A stretch of 64,000 nucleotides of DNA from Planctomycetota bacterium (GTDB taxonomy: Bacteria; Planctomycetota; Planctomycetia; Pirellulales; Pirellulaceae), in NCBI GenBank assembly GCA_026692865.1, contig JAPLNI010000053.1, positions 236,888-300,887 of the forward strand, given 5' to 3'. Made by a program: the position numbers and the translations under genes. Below are positions 26,573 to 35,028 of this stretch, in pieces. The stretch's first letter is position 1, and each line of letters starts with the position of its first letter. The notes below the pieces were generated by a model. It saw only the letters and a program-made list of their open reading frames with translations, ran no database searches and was not told the origin of the DNA.

Positions 26573-29500
26573 ATGTGGTGGGCGTCGTTTTTGCGCAAGA
26601 ACTTCCCACAGGTTCCGAAGGCTAGGTGCTTTTTTTCTTCTGGATGGATTTTATCGATGAGTGGATCGAACGACCGCCAAGTGTTGAACTCGGGTTTTGT
26701 GAGTTCTGCAGAGACCGCCTCGGGGTCGGCTTTCACAGCAGGACTTAACCCAACCAGTGGTTCCGCTAAGGCTGGACGACAGCGTTCTTCGCGGCTTCGC
26801 GATCGAATGAAAGCTCGTCGTTTATTGGTCGAAGGCCTTGAGCGTCGCGAGTTGATGGCGGCCGATACTGCTGTTGCGATGTACAACCCGCTTATCGCCA
26901 ACGACGTCAGTGGTGACTTTGCTGTGACACCGCTCGATGCGTTGCTGGTCATCAATTCTTTGAATTCGCAATCGCGAAGTTCGTCGCAATTTGGAACCGG
27001 ACTTGCAATCGCAGCGACGGATGTAACCAGTTCACCGATGGTCGATGTCAATCGCGATGGTTTTCTATCCGCGTTAGATGCTCTCGTTGTAATTAATCAA
27101 CTCAATCGAACTGAGGCGGAAGGCCTTGAGCCAATTTTGGTTGCAGTTCGACCTCAGGTCTTCTCTTCCACCGGTCTTGCGGTAAACCCCGACGCGAGTG
27201 GAAATTATACCCTACCGGCAGGTGATGTATTCCGCTTGCGCGTTCAAGCGCAAGATCAGCGAACAACCGCAGGGGTTGGTACGTCGCAGGGGGTCTTCTC
27301 CGCGTACGTTGACGTTAACTACAATACGGTTGGAAGTCCAAATACCGAACTAGCTCAAGTTCTTTGGGGAGAGTATCAGGGCTTATCTTTTTCTAGCAAT
27401 TTAATCGGCGGTAACTTTTCTCTCAACTTCGGTAGCCAAAGTACTTCGCTTATAACAGTGGCAAACTCGACCGATGTTGATGGGTTTGTAACGCTAGACG
27501 CAGGTACGACAGCAAATAACATCCGCAATGCAGTCGGCCCGTTGTTCGGTGGTGTCAACAATGTAAGAGTGGGCACCTTCGCTCAAGATGGAAACATCTT
27601 TTTCGAAATCTCTTACCTTTTATCTCAATCACGGCAGAACGTTACCGATCCGACATTTTTAGTGACGAATCTTCAATCTTCAAATGCTAACACCGTAGCA
27701 AGAAGCATTACCACTTCGGCTGATCCGAACACAAATCTCGTTTTGGGAGCAGCCTTCTCTCAACCAGCTAACGTCCTCTCGAACGGTGGATCAGTTATCT
27801 ATTCGGGCGGCCCACGTGCTTCATTTAGAACTATAGCTGGATTAGGCTTTGAACTCGATGATGCGGGTGGATTCTCGGCGACTACGGAGATTCCGCCTGC
27901 TCCTGGCTTCGCGAGATCATTTGTCAATATTTTTGACACGACCTTCCGCTCAACCGGCACCGGAACTGTCAATTTTAACATCGGATCTTCCGAATCCGCT
28001 CAAGCAAACTTCCTCCTATTCGGAAGCAACACTGCGATCCCGGACAGCTCCATTGCGTTTCCAGTTCCATTTCAAATACGTTTTGTTCAAAACATTCAAG
28101 CCGACGACATTACGACATCGGTAGCTGAAGACAGCGGTGCAACTAACATTCCAGTGACTGCGACGCTGATAACAGGCACCTCATTCGTCGTGGAAAGTGT
28201 TACTCAGCCACCAGCGAACGTTGGTTCAGCAACATTTCTAACAAACAGCCGAACGGTCGTATTCACGCCTGCAGCAAATTACTTTGGTCCAGCCACTTTC
28301 TCTTACACGGTTTTGAGTAATGTAGGCGATCGAAGTACTGCTAACGTTTCGGTGACTGTTAACGAAGTCAACGACGCGCCAGTAGTTATCACACCGGCGC
28401 CCACACTGAACGTGGTTGAAGACTCAGTGGCTCCGTTAATCATCACGCCAAGCCAGATATTCACTGCAGGTCCACTTGAGACGACTCAAGTGGTTACTTT
28501 TGGAGTACCAACATTAGCTGCTGGGCAAATCGGGGCGACAGTCACGCGTAACGCCGATGGGAACATCTCTGTAATTCCTGTTGCAAACTATTTCGGCCCG
28601 GTCGTCTTTACTGTCGTTGGAGCTGATAACGGAACCAATCCAGCGAACCTTTCGACAACAGCGACTGTTACCGTCACTGTGACACCGGTTAACGATCCAC
28701 CCGAGGCAAACACGCCAGCCCTCGTCACCAACGAAGATACACAGTTGGTTATTCCCGCTTCACAGCTGTTCCGTCCAGGCCCAGCAGGCATTGGTGCAGA
28801 AACTTCTCAGACAGTTTCTCTGACTGATGTGACAGCAGTTTCGGCCGCAACCAGTGGAAGTATCGTTCTTGGTGCCAATGGCGCGTCGGCAGTATTTACT
28901 CCTGCGGGTAACTTTTTTGGCGAATTTGTTTTCAGTGCAATCTCGCAAGATAACGGTTCGCCCATTGAAACGAGCGTTCGATCGACGTTCACTATCGCGG
29001 TTTCTGCAGTAAACGATGCTCCAACAGCTGTTGATGACACTGGAGCCGCAGGATTCACAATTTTGAACATACCGGGTGTTGTCTATGACTTGAATGTCAT
29101 GAGAAACGATTCCGCTGGGCCAGGCGAAACGACTGACCCGATTCGAATCGTGCAGCTTGGAGCATTGACCGGGACGGGCGCCGCCACCAGCAGCATCTCC
29201 ATTCGTCCTGACGGTCAACGAGTCCTCTTCACTGCAGGAACCGGGCTTTTCAATCTGACTCAGACCTTCACTTATACGATTGAAGATGGTGGTGGACTGC
29301 GATCCACCGCTACAGCTTCGGTGTTCATCGCGCCTCCGATTCTTCCTTTCGCAGTTTCCGACGTAGATACCGTTCTAGAGGGTTCTGGGGCGAGAACCAT
29401 TGATGTTTTGGCCAACGATTTGATTAATTCTGGTGAGACGAAGAAACTGCTCGGCTTCAACACTCCTTCTGCTTCACAAGGAATCGTAACCCTGCTCGAT

Positions 29501-31384
29501 AATGGGACGCCCACCGACTTGAGTGACGATAAACTTTCGTTTACGCCAACTGCGTTCTTCTCGGGTCCGGTTACATTCACCTATCGCATGATCGATACGC
29601 GTAGCGATAGCGTTGAATCAGTAGGGACAGTCAACATCACTGTATCGGAAGTCAACGACCCTCCAACGGTTTTGAATACGTCTGTCAGCAACGCAGTCGA
29701 AGACATTCCGCTCACGATTAACTCGTCGTTCCTCCTTATCGGATCGTCTGCTGGTCCTAACGAATCAAACCAAACGCTTACCATCACCAACGCCGTTGTA
29801 ACCACTCCAAACGCAGGCTCTGCGTCCGTAGTAAATGGAAACGTTGTCTTCACCCCTGCTAAAGACTTTAATGGTCCTGTATCGGTGACGTTCACCGCGA
29901 CTGATTCAGGAACTCCAGCTTTGTCGGCAAGTGCGACTGTTGCGATCACCGTTGCCGCAGTAAACGACGCCCCTGTCGCTAATGGATCGACGGCGACAAC
30001 ATCCGAAGGAGTCCCGATCACCATCGTGGGTTCCAATGTTGTCGTTAACGATCGGCCAGGCCCTGCAACTGCACTCGATGAACTTCGAGACCAAAGCGTT
30101 TCTCTGACGGGCGTATCGCCTTTGGATCCTTCCGTCGGTAGTGTCAGTCTGGTTAGCGGCAATCTTGTTTTCACCCCAGCAAACTTCTTCAACGGTGAAG
30201 CGGTGGTTGGATACACGATTACTGATACAGGAGTTCCTGCACTGACAGCTCAAGGGCAACTTCGAATTCGCGTTACCGAAGTTAACAATGCACCCGTACC
30301 AGTCAACGCAAGTCGCAATGGTTTTGCATCGCTTCCGACGGCAGTAAACCTCAGCAGCGAACTTGCTTCGGCTTCGCGCGGTGCACCAAATGAATCAACT
30401 CAAACATTGACCATTACGCGAGTTATTAGACTTGCGAACACAGTGGGAACGGTTGCCCTGAACGCAGACGGAACGATCACTTATACGGCCCCAACGGGCT
30501 TCTCTGGTCCGGATAGCTTCAGTTACGAAGTACGAGACAACGGAACCACCAACGGTGTGCTGGATGCGAAAACGGGGATCGCGACCGTCACCATGAACAT
30601 CGCTCCATTTGTGCCTAGTGTAGTGAACGGCACCGTTTGGATCGACGACGACAACGATGGCTCGATTGATAGCGACGAGCAACGTTTAAGCGGCGTTGAG
30701 GTTCGGCTAACCGGACGTTCAATTGGATCTACCAGCGACATTACTCCGCTAGTAACTCGAACACTCGCGACAGGCCAATACTCGTTCGATCTGTTGCCAC
30801 CGGGTAGCTACACAGTATCCTACGTCGTTCCATCTCTGATGCTCGATGCCGCTGGCGATAATGCTGTTACGCGAACAATTGTTGCTCCTGGTGGTGCCGA
30901 TGTTCGAGTGAATTTCGCAACGCGTGGCATCGACTACAGCCAGTTCTCGGCACAGAATCGCAGTTCAGCTGTCGCTGTTGAGAATTTGGCATCGTCATTC
31001 TACGGCACCTATCCGAACATCAAGCAGAAGGGTGTTGTTGGTTTGGTTCGACCAGATGGAACGTCAGCTTGGACGAGTCGACGCGATGGCGATAACGGCG
31101 ATTTTGCTTCGGCAATTTTCACAGAGATCGTTTTGTCGGACGATAGACGCACAGCATTCCTCACAACGGTTGATCAAAACGGAACGATCATGACCGCCTC
31201 GGTTCCACGGTCCAAACTAGCTGTCAGTGAAGATTTAAGAGGAAACTTGTTGGTTTACGTCCTTGCCCGACACAGCGAATTGAGTTTCTCCACGGTCAAT
31301 CCGACCAACGGCGTTCCTCGCGTTTCGGCTCGGGGTTACCTTCAATCGGTTGACCAAGCTTTGGCCGACTACGATTTTTCTTAA
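26573..31384 (+). CDS. Giant secreted cadherin-like repeat protein with dockerin-type repeats and SdrD-type C-terminal domain
   Basis: The protein has 1603 residues. The N-terminus has RMKARRLLVEGLERRELMAAD, a form of the planctomycete LEPRxLL-type sorting/signal motif. At about 105-190 come two Ca-binding dockerin-type repeats (VTPLDALLVINSLN and VDVNRDGFLSALDALVVINQLN). From about 510 to 1330 there are many tandem Ig/cadherin-like units, each closing with the VNDAPV cadence and containing FTPAANYFGPATFSYTV-type strands. Near 1345-1445 is a CNA-B/SdrD-like domain (GTVWIDDDNDGSIDSDEQRLSGVEVRL). A surface adhesin or matrix role is inferred. The start could also be ATG 26657. Confidence 0.85.
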   Translation: MWWASFLRKNFPQVPKARCFFSSGWILSMSGSNDRQVLNSGFVSSAETASGSAFTAGLNPTSGSAKAGRQRSSRLRDRMKARRLLVEGLERRELMAADTAVAMYNPLIANDVSGDFAVTPLDALLVINSLNSQSRSSSQFGTGLAIAATDVTSSPMVDVNRDGFLSALDALVVINQLNRTEAEGLEPILVAVRPQVFSSTGLAVNPDASGNYTLPAGDVFRLRVQAQDQRTTAGVGTSQGVFSAYVDVNYNTVGSPNTELAQVLWGEYQGLSFSSNLIGGNFSLNFGSQSTSLITVANSTDVDGFVTLDAGTTANNIRNAVGPLFGGVNNVRVGTFAQDGNIFFEISYLLSQSRQNVTDPTFLVTNLQSSNANTVARSITTSADPNTNLVLGAAFSQPANVLSNGGSVIYSGGPRASFRTIAGLGFELDDAGGFSATTEIPPAPGFARSFVNIFDTTFRSTGTGTVNFNIGSSESAQANFLLFGSNTAIPDSSIAFPVPFQIRFVQNIQADDITTSVAEDSGATNIPVTATLITGTSFVVESVTQPPANVGSATFLTNSRTVVFTPAANYFGPATFSYTVLSNVGDRSTANVSVTVNEVNDAPVVITPAPTLNVVEDSVAPLIITPSQIFTAGPLETTQVVTFGVPTLAAGQIGATVTRNADGNISVIPVANYFGPVVFTVVGADNGTNPANLSTTATVTVTVTPVNDPPEANTPALVTNEDTQLVIPASQLFRPGPAGIGAETSQTVSLTDVTAVSAATSGSIVLGANGASAVFTPAGNFFGEFVFSAISQDNGSPIETSVRSTFTIAVSAVNDAPTAVDDTGAAGFTILNIPGVVYDLNVMRNDSAGPGETTDPIRIVQLGALTGTGAATSSISIRPDGQRVLFTAGTGLFNLTQTFTYTIEDGGGLRSTATASVFIAPPILPFAVSDVDTVLEGSGARTIDVLANDLINSGETKKLLGFNTPSASQGIVTLLDNGTPTDLSDDKLSFTPTAFFSGPVTFTYRMIDTRSDSVESVGTVNITVSEVNDPPTVLNTSVSNAVEDIPLTINSSFLLIGSSAGPNESNQTLTITNAVVTTPNAGSASVVNGNVVFTPAKDFNGPVSVTFTATDSGTPALSASATVAITVAAVNDAPVANGSTATTSEGVPITIVGSNVVVNDRPGPATALDELRDQSVSLTGVSPLDPSVGSVSLVSGNLVFTPANFFNGEAVVGYTITDTGVPALTAQGQLRIRVTEVNNAPVPVNASRNGFASLPTAVNLSSELASASRGAPNESTQTLTITRVIRLANTVGTVALNADGTITYTAPTGFSGPDSFSYEVRDNGTTNGVLDAKTGIATVTMNIAPFVPSVVNGTVWIDDDNDGSIDSDEQRLSGVEVRLTGRSIGSTSDITPLVTRTLATGQYSFDLLPPGSYTVSYVVPSLMLDAAGDNAVTRTIVAPGGADVRVNFATRGIDYSQFSAQNRSSAVAVENLASSFYGTYPNIKQKGVVGLVRPDGTSAWTSRRDGDNGDFASAIFTEIVLSDDRRTAFLTTVDQNGTIMTASVPRSKLAVSEDLRGNLLVYVLARHSELSFSTVNPTNGVPRVSARGYLQSVDQALADYDFS

Positions 31385-31507
31385 CGCAAATTTTTAATTC
31401 AATAGCCAACACGATTTCGTAACGATATTTAAGGTTTGATTTTTTGGTACATTTGTTTTGTACTGAAATTTAAACTCTTTGCTACCACGAAAGATCGGAC
31501 TGGCTAG

Positions 31508-32827
31508 ATGGCCAAAGCGAATTCTGCCCCTGATATCTTAGACACGTCGCTGCAGGGTAACGCGGGACCTGAGTTGGGCGGCGCCAAAAACTGGCTCCAA
31601 CTGTACTTTGACACTCCCCTATACGTTCGGATTTTAGTCGCACTGCTGGTTGGTTTGCTGTTGGGAGTCGGGTTCGGGCCCAACGCTTCCATACTAGAGA
31701 TCTTCAGCAAGATCATCCTTCGCCTTTTGGGGGCAATTGCACCTCCACTGATTCTCGTTGCGGTGGTACATGTCTTAATGACGTCTGAGATTCCAGCCAA
31801 GTCAGCAGGTAGACTGATTGGGTTGTTGCTGCTCAATACGACAGTCGCGATCCTGATCGGATTGACTGTTGCCAACGCCATGAAACCGGGGACTTGGGCT
31901 GGAAAACCCGACGCTTCGGTTGAGACATCGGCCAAATCGGAACAAGTTGCCAAGGGGCCCAATCCCGTCGAGATCATCGTCAATAACATTCCCAAGAGTC
32001 TTTTCGGTCCTCTCGGAGATCAGCAGAACGTCATTGGTATAATCATAATTGCGTTGGCTTTTGGCGTCGCGCTCCGAAAGTCCAAAGACCGTCCTATCAA
32101 GGTCTTTCACGATCTCGTTGGAGTAGCTTATGACGCGATTCTTGTTGTGCTTCATTGGGTCATACAGCTCGTTCCGATTGGGGTGTTGTGCATCGTTGCA
32201 AGTGTCGTTGGTACCAAGGGCTTTGCACCGTTCAAGGCACTTGGAGCTTTTGTTGTTGCCGTGATTGTGGCTCTTTTGCTGCAATCGATGTGGTACCTCA
32301 TACGAATTCGGATTCTCTCCTGGGCACGGCCTCTTTACGTATTGAAAGGAATGCGGGATTCGTTAGTCATGGCGTTCTCGACAGCAAGTTCCACCGCCAC
32401 AATGCCTGTTACTTATGCGTGCCTGCGTGAAAAGGTTGGACTGCGAGAGCAGTCTGCAAGTCTAGGATCATTGGTTGGCGCAAACTTCAACAACGATGGA
32501 ACTGCGCTCTACGAAGCGATTGCAGCCTTGTTCGTCGCGCAATTGATCGGAGTCGATTTGAGTTTATACCAGCAAGTATTGGTGATACTCACGTCGATTG
32601 TCGCTTCCGTCGGTGCTGCGGGTATCCCGGAAGCTGGATTAGTTACGATGACCTTGGTTTTTACCGCCGTAGGCTTACCGGTAGAGATGATTGCCTTACT
32701 GTTAACCGTCGATTGGTTTCTCGACCGCTGTAGAACGACCATTAATGTCCTGGGCGATGTCAACGTCGCATGCATCCTGGACGGTAAGACTCGAGAGCTG
32801 CCTAATGAGATCACTTGTGCGAATTGA
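31508..32827 (+). CDS. Dicarboxylate/amino acid:cation symporter (DAACS/GltP family)
   Basis: The protein has 439 residues with eight or so membrane segments. The re-entrant-loop block FSTASSTATMPVTYACL and the substrate/Na site GSLVGANFNNDGTALYEAI are the DAACS core, followed by AAGIPEAGLVTMTLVF. In most members the second motif reads NMDGT; here it is NNDGT, one change in the cation-binding loop. Substrate is probably glutamate, aspartate or a C4 acid. A low-complexity loop of about 35 residues after NAMKPGTWAGK is longer than usual. A terminator hairpin follows. Confidence 0.9.
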   Translation: MAKANSAPDILDTSLQGNAGPELGGAKNWLQLYFDTPLYVRILVALLVGLLLGVGFGPNASILEIFSKIILRLLGAIAPPLILVAVVHVLMTSEIPAKSAGRLIGLLLLNTTVAILIGLTVANAMKPGTWAGKPDASVETSAKSEQVAKGPNPVEIIVNNIPKSLFGPLGDQQNVIGIIIIALAFGVALRKSKDRPIKVFHDLVGVAYDAILVVLHWVIQLVPIGVLCIVASVVGTKGFAPFKALGAFVVAVIVALLLQSMWYLIRIRILSWARPLYVLKGMRDSLVMAFSTASSTATMPVTYACLREKVGLREQSASLGSLVGANFNNDGTALYEAIAALFVAQLIGVDLSLYQQVLVILTSIVASVGAAGIPEAGLVTMTLVFTAVGLPVEMIALLLTVDWFLDRCRTTINVLGDVNVACILDGKTRELPNEITCAN

Positions 32828-32842
32828 TAGGGTATTCAACGA

Positions 32843-32874
32843 AGAAAGCCTCCGTATTACTACGAAGGCTTTCT
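32843..32874. terminator. Bidirectional terminator between symporter and BON gene
   Basis: AGAAAGCCTCCGTA (32843-32856) pairs with TACGAAGGCTTTCT (32861-32874), a 14-base stem with one C-A mismatch and a 4-base loop. It lies between convergent genes, 15 bases after the symporter stop, so it can serve both. The T run is within the stem end (TTTCTTA). Confidence 0.65.
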
Positions 32875-32921
32875 TAGCTGACTGAGTTAACTTGCTTTGC
32901 GGAACAAGAACTCAAAAAGCA

Positions 32922-34076
32922 TTACTTGCTGGTGAAATCCAGATACCATAGCCCATCATCCCATTCCAGAGCGACTCGACGCCATCCAAGTGGAACTTGA
33001 GGATACGGATAGAATGGTCCGATGTAAGGCCAAGCTGAAGCGCTGTATTGCTTCGGATATGTTACAGCCGAGTAGTTAGGATACGCAGCATAACTAGGCC
33101 AAGCATAACCAGGCATTTGCGGTTGGTCGTACCGCGGAACACCACCTCCATGGGACGGGCCCATGTTCATTGGCATCGGTGTTTGACCGCCACCCATCAT
33201 CATACCACCCTCTGGAGCAGCTATCGGGATTCCAGGAATTGGTGTGTCGCTTTGGTAGTTGGCAACCATGCTCGGAGCAAACGCTCGCGGTCCTGCCGAT
33301 GCAGCTTGGCCCATTGTAGGCATGCTCGCAACTGACGGTGGAGTCGGAGTCGCTTGGCTAGTTGAGGCTGGTTGAACCATTCCTCGCGAATCATTCCCAG
33401 AAATCGTGATGTCATCAACAACACGCGTTACGCCGGGAATGTACTGCATTGTTTGCAAAACACGTTGCTTTTGTTCGGCATTGGCGACATACCCTCGAAC
33501 CCAAACTTCACCGCCAACCGTTGATAAGTCTAGATTGAAATTGCGTAGGAATCCGGAAGCTTTGTCTTTGCCCAATTTACTAAGAGCCGCTTCAGTGATT
33601 GCGGCATCCGATTGTGAAACGCTCGACTGGTCGTCTGCCATTTTTGGTGGTTCAAAGCTCGTAGCTTCGTCAGCGTTTGCGTCTGCTGAAGCCGACTCTT
33701 CGCTTGAAGAAGCTTGCTGGACGGCGTTGTCTGCATCCAACGATTGAGCAGCAAAAGCCAACGTCGAAGCAGTCTTCGAGGCCGAAGTAGCTTCTTTGAC
33801 TGAGATTTGATTTACAATAGTCGTTACTCCGCTAGCCGATTTGGCTGCGTCGAGTACGGCTTGTGCTTGAGCAGCATTGGAAACCGATCCGGTCAGTGTG
33901 ACCAATCCGGCTTCAACGCTTAGATCAATATCGAAACCCTTCAAGCTTCCATCCGACTGATGGCTCTTCAAGGTCGAAATGATGTTGTCGGCAATCTCGC
34001 GATCACCACCTAACGCCACAACAGGCGCCGAGGCAGTAAGCGAACTAATCGCTAGCCCCAAAAAAAATCGTCGCAT
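32922..34076 (-). CDS. Secreted two-BON-domain protein
   Basis: About 384 residues from ATG 34076, chosen because AGGAGGG lies just upstream; a frame to 34142 adds 22 residues. Signal peptide MRRFFLGLAISSLTASAPVVAL is followed by one BON domain (EIADNIISTLKS...LTGSVSNAAQAQAVLDAAKS). A Ser/Ala-rich linker leads to a second BON domain (LGKDKASGFLRNFNLD ... VWVRGYVANAEQKQRVLQTM). BON domains bind phospholipid or envelope surfaces. The last third is Pro/Gly/Met/Tyr-rich (PQMPGYAWPSYAAYPNYSAV). Envelope attachment is inferred. Confidence 0.85.
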   Translation of the reverse strand: MRRFFLGLAISSLTASAPVVALGGDREIADNIISTLKSHQSDGSLKGFDIDLSVEAGLVTLTGSVSNAAQAQAVLDAAKSASGVTTIVNQISVKEATSASKTASTLAFAAQSLDADNAVQQASSSEESASADANADEATSFEPPKMADDQSSVSQSDAAITEAALSKLGKDKASGFLRNFNLDLSTVGGEVWVRGYVANAEQKQRVLQTMQYIPGVTRVVDDITISGNDSRGMVQPASTSQATPTPPSVASMPTMGQAASAGPRAFAPSMVANYQSDTPIPGIPIAAPEGGMMMGGGQTPMPMNMGPSHGGGVPRYDQPQMPGYAWPSYAAYPNYSAVTYPKQYSASAWPYIGPFYPYPQVPLGWRRVALEWDDGLWYLDFTSK

Positions 34077-35028
34077 GGAAACCCTCCTAAGGTTGTAAAT
34101 CCACCGTTTTTTGTCGGCGTGCCTGTCGACTCGAAAGCCCAAATCAATTGCTCAATTTCATGATCAACTGTCTTGGAATGTTTTTCGGCGATTGTCAACG
34201 CTGGCTTTCGGTCTTCACAGGTGGTTGCGGGAAATGTTCAAGAGCGACCGTATCGTCCACCCACAATGATGGTGATCTCGGTCGCAGTGTTTCCACATCA
34301 ATCCAATCAATCCGCTTTTCGGCAGAAGGGTAATGACAACACCAAACTAATTCGTATGACCCCCACCCAGCCCAACGAGGTTGGACAAGCGTGAATCTGT
34401 AAATCTCAATTCAGTGGTCACCATGTTCGGGGCCCCCCCGCGTACATTCAGACGAATGGTCTGTGTGTCCACTGTTGTTTTTCGGCAGATCCAAGGCGTT
34501 TCGCGAATCGTTTTTTATGATTTTGACGACCTTCGCGTTTGTAACGTCGTTGAAAACGCAGTAAACAGCCCTACAACCGCGACAACAGTTAAAGTCATCC
34601 CAGATTGCCAGCCACTTTTCTATTGGTTGCTATTTCCTGACAGTTGCGAGCCGGGATTATTCATATTGAGCCGCTGGCGCTAGCTAGCCGTTACTAGATA
34701 TTCCTGCGCAAGCGTGTGGTTAGTCGTTTAAACTCGGCTAGCGCCTCAGTCTCAATACATTGGGCGTTGAGCCGCTATCGCCCCCCCCCGCGTTACTGGA
34801 GGTTCCTCCGCAAACGCTTATAGTCGCTCAGACTCGTTTAATGCCATCATCGGCTCAAGTTTCATCAGCCACCCTCAGCCTTTGGTCTTGGTCTGAACCA
34901 CTGAGACCGGACCGTGCGCTCGCTTCAACGTCCGCCCAAGCGAAAAGCGGGGTATCGATGCCGTTGAACTCTATTTCCAAGAAACTTGCCACTCGCTTTG
35001 ATTCGATAGCTAAGCTATCTTGGTTTGT
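34077..35028. other. Long gene-poor interval upstream of rnr
   Basis: About 950 bases separate the divergent BON and RNase R genes. Short frames such as 34173-34394 and 34381-34683 lack ribosome sites and recognisable families. The sequence has runs of C (nine at 34781-34789 and seven near 34433) and two diverged copies of the paired-palindrome element at 34666-34868. Degraded gene remnants are possible but I could not name one. Promoters for both flanking genes should also lie here. Confidence 0.45.
34666..34868. repeat. Two adjacent diverged copies of the paired-palindrome element
   Basis: Copy A (34666-34754) opens TTGAGCCGCTGGCGCTAGC and closes GGCTAGCGCCTCAGTCTCAA. Copy B (34767-34868) opens TTGAGCCGCTATCGC and closes CATCGGCTCAAGTTTCATCAG, including the outer GTTTCATCAG arm seen in the copies at 55.9 and 59.6 kb. 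Middles differ. This is the only place in the window with two copies side by side. Confidence 0.65.

Noticed and set aside
34381..34683. Frame of 100 codons in the gene-poor interval
   Set aside because: TTG start without ribosome site, runs into repeat sequence, no recognisable domain.
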